Assembly (NCBI GenBank): GCA_900893395.1
Contig: CAAHFI011083114.1
Span: 1-20,436 of the forward strand
DNA length: 20,436 nt
Source: Euglena gracilis
Taxonomy: Eukaryota > Euglenozoa > Euglenophyceae > Euglenales > Euglenaceae
Reading direction: 5' to 3'
The translations under genes and the position numbers were made by a program. The notes under the pieces are model-generated. The model saw only the letters and a list, made by a program, of their open reading frames with translations, was not told the DNA's origin and ran no database searches. Shown here one piece after another: positions 15,221 to 20,436 of the stretch (positions within the stretch are counted from its first letter, which is position 1; each line of letters begins with the position of its first letter).

Positions 15221-17461
15221 TCACTCAACCTTGACAGGAGCAGACAGGGTCATCAACCGAGGGATGTTCATACGAACACACATGAGGGCTTTCACGGACG
15301 TGTCATCCAAAGAAGCTCGCAAATCACTATGGAGCAAACTCTGGTTCGAAAAACTTCGTTCAACAGATGCCTCAGACGGAGCCAAGCCAAAATTGTGAGG
15401 CACACTTTGGCCAAAATTGGCACATGCAAAGCAATCCCCTCCCAAAACTGGATTGGTGCTGGCACAGGTCGGGTGGTGATTGCCAAAGGACCACTTCGTG
15501 TCACCCATTGACCAACCTGAATTTTCAATTGAGGGAGAACGTCATCCCCATACCCAAACTTTTTCAACAAAGGCACACAGTATGAGGTCAGAGCGGCATT
15601 AAGTTTGTTCCGGTCAGAGGTGTTCCAAGCAGCCAGGTCAGCTTCAGGGTGAAACGCCCGCGCCAAAAGATAAGGCGTACTCGAAAAGTGCTTCCCGCAC
15701 CGTTGATGGTGACACCCATTTTTTTAACCAAGGGCAGAAGGTGGCAGAAGAGTTCAGAGGCCAAAAAATGAGGCATGCATCCGACTGGCACCCATTTCTT
15801 CACCGAGTTCTGACCCACCGCTTTCAAAAAAGGGGGTGGTCCCAGGGATTGTAGTGCTGGGCAGTTGAACGTGCTGAAGTCCGACTGGTTGCTCCAATGG
15901 GTGCGTACAATCTCGATGTGGCTGTGAGATGAGGAAATTTTTTCAGCCCCTCTCTCCCCCAACCATGACGAAGTTCCCGTAGAAAAAGTGAACGGAATAA
16001 ATTGACCAAATACAGTATACACGCAAACACACGCACACACACCCACACCCACACACACACACACCGTGTGACTGTTTCCACAGTGGCTGGGTCGGCCTCC
16101 ACCGCCTCAGTGGCATCAGCAAGGGGCCAAAACCAGGCTGAATTTGACAATCCTGGGGGGGGTACCAACGTCAGCTACAAATCCGGCCTGACCTCAAACG
16201 CTCCACACACTTTTCCACAAGAGCCCAATCAGAGGACCCAGGAGGTTGCGGTACCACCAAGTTGATGTAATCTTTCAGGCGAACAAGCACTTCCATTGCG
16301 TAAATTTTTGTGGACCATCTGAAACAAATCATTGTGAAAACAGTCCCACACACAAAAAACACCTGGTTTCCACGGGTTTAATCGGCAACTTGCCTTCCCC
16401 TTTCCCAGCAGCCTTTTGCACCTCCTTCAACTTTATCTGCAAATCTCGGTCCTGCAACTTGTCATGGAGGACGTCCATTGTCTGGGTCGCACTGCGCACC
16501 AATGGTGTGTCCTCCAAATCACCAAGCAGCAGCTTAAAAAAAAAGGTCAAAAATTTGTGGGAGAAAACTGGACACCTGGAATGTGTGAGCAGCACATCGC
16601 AAAGCAGGACACGATGGGTCTTGACTTTCAACTCTGAAAAAGGTGAAAAAAAGGAGCCATTTTGGCAAAAAAAAAAACCAAACAAACCTTGCAAGAGCAT
16701 TCTGAACAGGACTGGCATTATCCCCAACCACTCCGGACACGATAATGCCATGGCTCTCCAATAGCATTTTGGCCTTCTCCAAGGCTGGGAGGATAAGGTC
16801 ACCCACGTTTCCCATGAGCTCAACACTGTCCAGGAAATACGCTTTTCCTTTACACAAGAAGTTGATGTTGTACATCTTCCTAAAGATCATAAATGAAGAT
16901 TTTGCAATAAAATTGTGAGGACACCTGTGTCTTGTGTTTGTCCAACCATCAACAGCCAACACCCCCACTGCTTCCCAATTTCGAGAAACATCATGTCCTC
17001 CACCTTTTGGGCCAACTTCTTCATTTCATCACTCAGTTCTTCCCGGGTGAAACCCAATGGGATACAAGGTCCAAATTGGACCTTGAAAAGGGGGTCTTCG
17101 ATAAGCCGATAAGCGAGAGCATTGCATGCCCAAATTGCGCAGCAAATTTCTTTTGACGAAAAGTGAGCTTTCACCCCCTCAGCCGTATTCCGTTTCAGCA
17201 ATGCAGTGCTGATCTTTGTTTGTCCTGGAACAGACCCAGAAAGAAACAAATAAAAAAAAACTCCCAAAGGAACACCTTTTGGCCCCTGGCACACAAGCTG
17301 ATGTTGTGATCTCAGATGGCTTATCATATTTGTTGTGTTCCCATGGTATTTCAACTTCCCAGAAATTTCACGTCGAGTTTCCGGACACGCTTGACAAATC
17401 ACATGATGGGATCATCCTTCACTCGCTTGAAATATTCCCAAGCCCAAGATGTTGTTGTCAT
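15221..17461 (-). pseudogene. hAT transposase with BED finger and tiny introns
   Basis: ATG at 17461 gives MTTTSWAWEYFKRV, then a BED zinc finger (CQAC at about 17390, H-x4-H in HLRSQH). GT-AG introns: 17275-17225, 16687-16634, 16575-16533, 16362-16319 and 16192-16153 (51, 54, 43, 44, 40 nt). Core motifs are AVDGWTN (about 16955), RCAAHTFQ (about 16590), PVETRW (spanning an intron at 16363) and LADATEAVEADPATVETV (about 16110). The C-terminal dimerisation region has SEASVERSFS near 15370; stop at 15221. Reading changes frame at the BED finger, at a G-run before DGWTN, in a C-run near 16125, in 15660-16060, and before SEASVERSFS. Some may be homopolymer errors. hAT transposases cut and paste DNA using an RNase H-like core. 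Confidence 0.85.
16021..16064 (+). repeat. (CA)n microsatellite
   Basis: A 44-bp CA-rich run with ACGC and ACCC interruptions. On the minus strand its start coincides with a donor-like CACACG|GTGTGTG after the VETVT block, so it probably lies in a sixth intron of the transposase. Confidence 0.85.
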
Positions 17462-17605
17462 TAAAAACAAGAAATCCTGTGGGGTGGTAAGGAGGCATTT
17501 TGTGGCACAATTTACCGGCAAAAAAAAAACGTCATTTGTGACACAATTTGCTGACAAAAAGCCCCAGTAATGACTCCCATTTGAACAAAAGCCCTTTGAA
17601 AATCC

Positions 17606-17875
17606 TTTACGGCCATTAATCGTTCGGAATCGTTCGGACCCCCCCGATTACAGCCGGCGCCCCTATTTTTTGAAACGTTTTGACACATTCTTGAAACGTT
17701 TTGACAAAGCTTTTGAAATATTTTGACGGTATTCAGGAAATGTTTTGACAAGGTTTTTGGACGTTTCTGTGCGCAATTTTTGAAATACTTTGACAAAATC
17801 TTTGAAATGTTTTGACAAAATCTTTCAAACAAATTTGACAAAATCTTTGAGACTTTTTGACAAATTTTTGGTGCA
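17606..17875 (+). repeat. Internal copy of a hAT end with TTTTGACA array
   Basis: ATTAATCGTTCGGAATCGTT, CCGATTACAGC and CGCCCCTATT at 17615-17670 are the inverse of the right end of the big element (18895-18960). They are followed by about eight diverged 22-bp units of TTTTGACAAAATCTTTGAAA to 17875. The opposing array is at 18750-18895 (GATTTTGTCAAA-type). Confidence 0.65.
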
Positions 17876-17924
17876 TTTCCATGTCATTGTATGACCAATG
17901 TCTGTCCCGCAGGATGCCTCGTCT

Positions 17925-17932
17925 GAGCGTAC
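17925..17932 (+). repeat. Left 8-bp target duplication
   Basis: GAGCGTAC, identical to 18327-18334. Confidence 0.85.
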
Positions 17933-18326
17933 CAGGCATTTTTCTTAAGGGATTGCAGTACCCCCCGGGGGGGGCTGGACTGCAGCTAGTCCAAATTTGG
18001 CTAGTGGGATTTCTAGCAGACCCCCCCGGGGGGGTCTGCTAGCAGGGCTAGCTAGTGGAAATTTTTTTTCCAGTGACCGGCGCGAAGTGGCGGAAATTTT
18101 TTTTGGGACCCCAAAATGGCCAAAAATGCCCGTTTTTGGCCATTTTTGGGAATTCTTGGAAACAAAATCAGCCAAAAACCTGTTAAAAACCTCATTTTTC
18201 CAGTCCGGGGGACCCCGGACCCCCCCCCCCCCGGGGGGAGGGAGGGTCTTGCTAGTCCACTTTTTCCAGTGTCTAGCCGATTGGCTAGCCAGTACCCCCC
18301 CCCCCGGGTCCTTAAGCAAATACCTG
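17933..18326. mobile_element. Nested non-autonomous hAT-like element, 394 bp
   Basis: The ends CAGGCATTTTTCTTAAGG and CCTTAAGCAAATACCTG are inverted with few differences and are flanked by a perfect 8-bp duplication GAGCGTAC, the length typical of hAT insertions. The interior is palindrome-rich: CTAGCAGACCCCCCCGGGGG at 18013 is part of a perfect 30-bp palindrome (18013-18042), and CTAGC words and GGACCCCGGACC-type runs follow. No coding capacity. It inserted into the right part of the larger hAT and is therefore younger. Confidence 0.85.
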
Positions 18327-18339
18327 GAGCGTACCTGCC

Positions 18340-18745
18340 CACATACTCTCCTCATTTGGGGAACTATTTGTTTATTGTCAATGGAGCTAGGGATTGCTCC
18401 CCCTCACTTACCATCCCCCCAAAAGGTCAATTTTTTTTCCGGCGCTTCGCACTGAAAAAGTTTAGCATTTTTGACCAAATTTTACCAAAAAGTGCTTGAA
18501 ATGGCACTTCGGTCGATTTGAGTCCCTAAAAATGGCCCTTTTTGACCGCGCATCTGTAGAAGAGGGAGGAGGCATTCCACTTTCATCAGTTTCCATCCAC
18601 CATTTCACATTCTTTGTTGGTGTAGTCTATTTTAAGATTAACATCCTGTAGCACAATGAACGTGACTCTTCTCACATTCCACCAGTGACAAATGTCCCCC
18701 CCAGAAAATGCGGATGCCCAAAAATCGCGCCCACAATGGATCAAA
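18340..18745. other. No gene recognised
   Basis: This part of the right arm of the hAT element has ordinary composition and no convincing frame or repeat beyond a GGCGCTTCGC word near 18441 shared with 6196 and 18078. Confidence 0.5.
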
Positions 18746-18971
18746 GATTTTGTCCAGAACGCTTCAAAAATTTTGTCAAAATATTTCTGGAATTGGTCAA
18801 AATCTTCCTAAAATTTTGTCAAAAATTCCAAAGATCTTGTCAAAAAAATTTCAAAAATTGAGTTAAATTCATGTCAAAGATTTTGTCATTCTTGACTCAA
18901 GAATACGGGCGTTAGCTGTAATCGGCAATAATCGTTCGGTACCCGTCGATGGGATTAATCGGGCAGCCTTA

Positions 18972-19600
18972 CACATTCGCAGTTGCCTCTGGCTTTGCAT
19001 GATGTGCAGTGATCGCAAAGCTGTTTTTTTCCCAAAAAAGTTCGATGTGAACACAAAATGCTGCTTTAGGAAGACTTTGGGAAGAGGTTGCTTGTGCCCT
19101 GGACTTGCTGTCAGAGAAAAATTTGGAAGCTAATGCAAAGTGTGGCCATCTGTGTGAATGTATTGAATATTGCAGTTGCGAGACACTGAGGAACAGCTTT
19201 TGAGAAGTCGTTGGATTGATTCCTTCGCCTCCCACATTTGTGAAACTTTGAGAGCCAGCTTTGCCCCGCCTATTGGGTGTAAGATGCGAAGTCATCTTGT
19301 ACGATCAATATGCAGACTCTCCGAAGACATTCTCACCAATTCCATTTGAATTTTAGCATCTGCTTTGGTTCAGATTGTTTTTGGACAGGTTTCCTGCAAG
19401 GATATCCATCAGGGCCTAAGTTTCATGGGCCAGAGGGTCAATTATTCATGTCCCCGGGGCCCTATAGAAATGTCCTCCATTCTCCCATTTCCTGCTTGGC
19501 GGGGGCCAACGAAATGTCCGGCCGGGTCCAACAATTAACCGGCATTTGGGACGCCGGTTCAGGACAGAACCGGCGTCCCGGCCCCAGGCGGATAATTGGC
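18972..19600. other. Flanking sequence, no gene recognised
   Basis: Host-side sequence right of the hAT insertion; with 14700-14962 it forms the pre-insertion site. A 108-codon minus-strand frame (18969-19295) and plus-strand frames lack domains. GGACGCCGGTTCAGGACAGA with ACCGGCGTCC at 19550-19578 is a short hairpin of the GAACCGGCGT family. Confidence 0.5.
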
Positions 19601-19612
19601 TATGACGATCCT

Positions 19613-20390
19613 GGAGGTGTTACCGACCTAGGTTGGCCCGACCAATTGGTCGGCCTGACCATGGTCGGGCGACCTAGGTCGGGCCGACAAGCCAATTACC
19701 ACCCCCCCCATATTGTCCCCCCCCATATTCCCCCCCCCCCATATTGTCCCTCGGCCCCGGCCGACGGGGGGTTTTTTTGGTTCTCGGCCAATGAAATTCC
19801 TTGGTACCCCCATATTGTCCCCCCCCCCATATTGTCCGGTCGGGCCTCCCGGGGGAGGTCGGTGGGACAATAAGGGGGGGGGGGTGGTAACGCGCATTAC
19901 CATCCCCCCCATTATGTACCTCCCCCCGGGAGGCCGAAATTGGGGGGGAGTACATAATGGGGGGGAGGTACCCAGGTCCCATTCCCAGACCCGACCGAAC
20001 AGCCAAAAGGGTCATTTTTGGCAACTTTTTGGATGTTCGCAATAAATGGTCAATTTTCAGCACATTTGCCAAATGTCACTTTTTTGAAAACGTCCCAAAA
20101 ACGTCGATTTTGAAGCACTTTTTGGGAAATTCTTTAGAAAAGGTGTTATGACAGTGAGCTACCATCCCCCCCATTATGTTACCTCCCCCCCAGGGGGTAC
20201 ATAATGGGGGGTACATAATGGGGGGGGGATGGGTACCCCCCCCCTTTTCAAAATTTTCAAAGGAATTTTGACTATAGGTCGGTATAGGTCGGGCCGACCA
20301 TGGTCGGCCCGACCTGTTGTTACCGACCATTATGGTCGGCCCGACCATGTTGGAGGTCGGGCCGACCCATATGGTCGGTAGAAACGACCT
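19613..20390. repeat. Palindrome-rich inverted-repeat cluster
   Basis: GGTCGG palindromes at 19620-19690 and, in inverse arrangement, at 20272-20372 enclose four or five CCATATTGTCCCCCC units (19707-19838), an inverse GGACAATAAGGGGGG (19863), and ATTACCATCCCCCCCATTAT/GTACATAATGGGGG hairpins at 19895-19965 and 20158-20235. AGGTCGGGCCGACCATGGTC starts a perfect 30-bp palindrome (20286-20315). 20040-20150 is plain sequence. It is possibly a foldback element of the same family as 11699-13484; its right boundary may be outside the window. Confidence 0.6.
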
Positions 20391-20436
20391 CCCATGGTTT
20401 TCCATTTCAGAAGCATAAAAACCCTTGGCCAAAACC

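Larger units (their letters stand above)
14970..18971 (-). mobile_element. hAT-superfamily DNA transposon, 4.0 kb, near full length
   Basis: The ends are TAAGGCTGCCTCGATTAATC (14970) and GATTAATCGGGCAGCCTTA (ending 18971), inverted and flanked by CACATTC. ATTAATCG and ATTAATCGTTC words cluster near both ends (14982-15060 and 18925-18960), as subterminal binding sites do in hAT elements. The transposase gene is on the minus strand (17461-15221). The right 1.5 kb holds opposing TTTTGACAAAATCTTT-type arrays and a nested element. The gene carries several frameshifts, so the copy is probably inactive. Confidence 0.85.

Noticed and set aside
15824-16168. Minus-strand frame VCVWVWVCVRV as a membrane segment
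   Set aside because: It is the (CA)n microsatellite translated, most likely within an intron of the hAT transposase.
16329-16826. 165-codon minus frame as one uninterrupted exon
   Set aside because: The FFFCQNGSFF and FSHKFLTFFF stretches are the T-rich introns 16687-16634 and 16575-16533; removing them restores the hAT motifs.
19674-20072. Long Gly/Pro-rich frames on both strands
   Set aside because: They arise from G/C runs and the CCATATTGTCC repeats, open in several frames at once.
1-20436. LTR, viral or Polinton remains
   Set aside because: No reverse transcriptase, protease, integrase, capsid or protein-primed polymerase motif was seen, and no paired direct terminal repeats.
1-20436. 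tRNA or rRNA genes
   Set aside because: No cloverleaf with the conserved GTTCRAnYC box or rRNA core sequence was noticed by eye; a tRNAscan run would settle this.

Overview
The window looks like repeat-dominated nuclear DNA of a eukaryote. A hAT transposase gene is cut by at least five GT-AG introns of only 40-54 nt, two protein families carry eukaryotic zinc fingers (BED and PHD), and there is no bacterial operon structure. Short TTAGGG-type motifs occur, and runs of 7-14 G or C are everywhere. Introns this small argue against a vertebrate and would suit a protist or alga, but I cannot name the lineage. I saw no tRNA, rRNA or CRISPR, and no element of viral or LTR type.

Layout: 1-597 (-) holds an open frame running off the left edge, the best candidate for a host gene. 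1997-2824 is a foldback element. 2951-4190 holds a short tandem array, a palindromic repeat and a 47-bp array. 4592-5056 is a MITE-like element with 65-bp inverted ends. 5225-6880 holds the first copy (A) of a PHD-finger gene on the minus strand, flanked by 32-bp arrays and 37-bp inverted repeats. 7135-9303 is a 2.2-kb element with about 180-bp inverted ends built of palindromes; inside it are a 107-bp array, a perfect 121-bp hairpin and a 291-bp two-copy repeat. 9532-14062 holds the second copy (B) of the PHD gene inside a modular inverted repeat. Copy B is split by about 2 kb of nested repeats that include a 71-bp minisatellite. 14237-14440 is a small foldback. 14970-18971 is a near-complete hAT transposon with target duplications; a smaller hAT-like element with an exact 8-bp duplication sits inside it. 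19600-20390 is another palindrome cluster.

The most interesting point is that the two PHD-finger genes are diverged relatives with the same order of conserved blocks. Each starts just inside an arm or array of a repeat structure made of related modules (core GCCTGCCCTG-A/T-rich-TTCGTGG). This fits an undescribed mobile element carrying a PHD-finger protein, but that is inference: no transposase catalytic core is visible in it, and both copies look broken. The second theme is a large set of perfect or nearly perfect palindromes (two with 59-bp arms) built from a few words such as GGTCGGGCCGACC and GAACCGGCGT.
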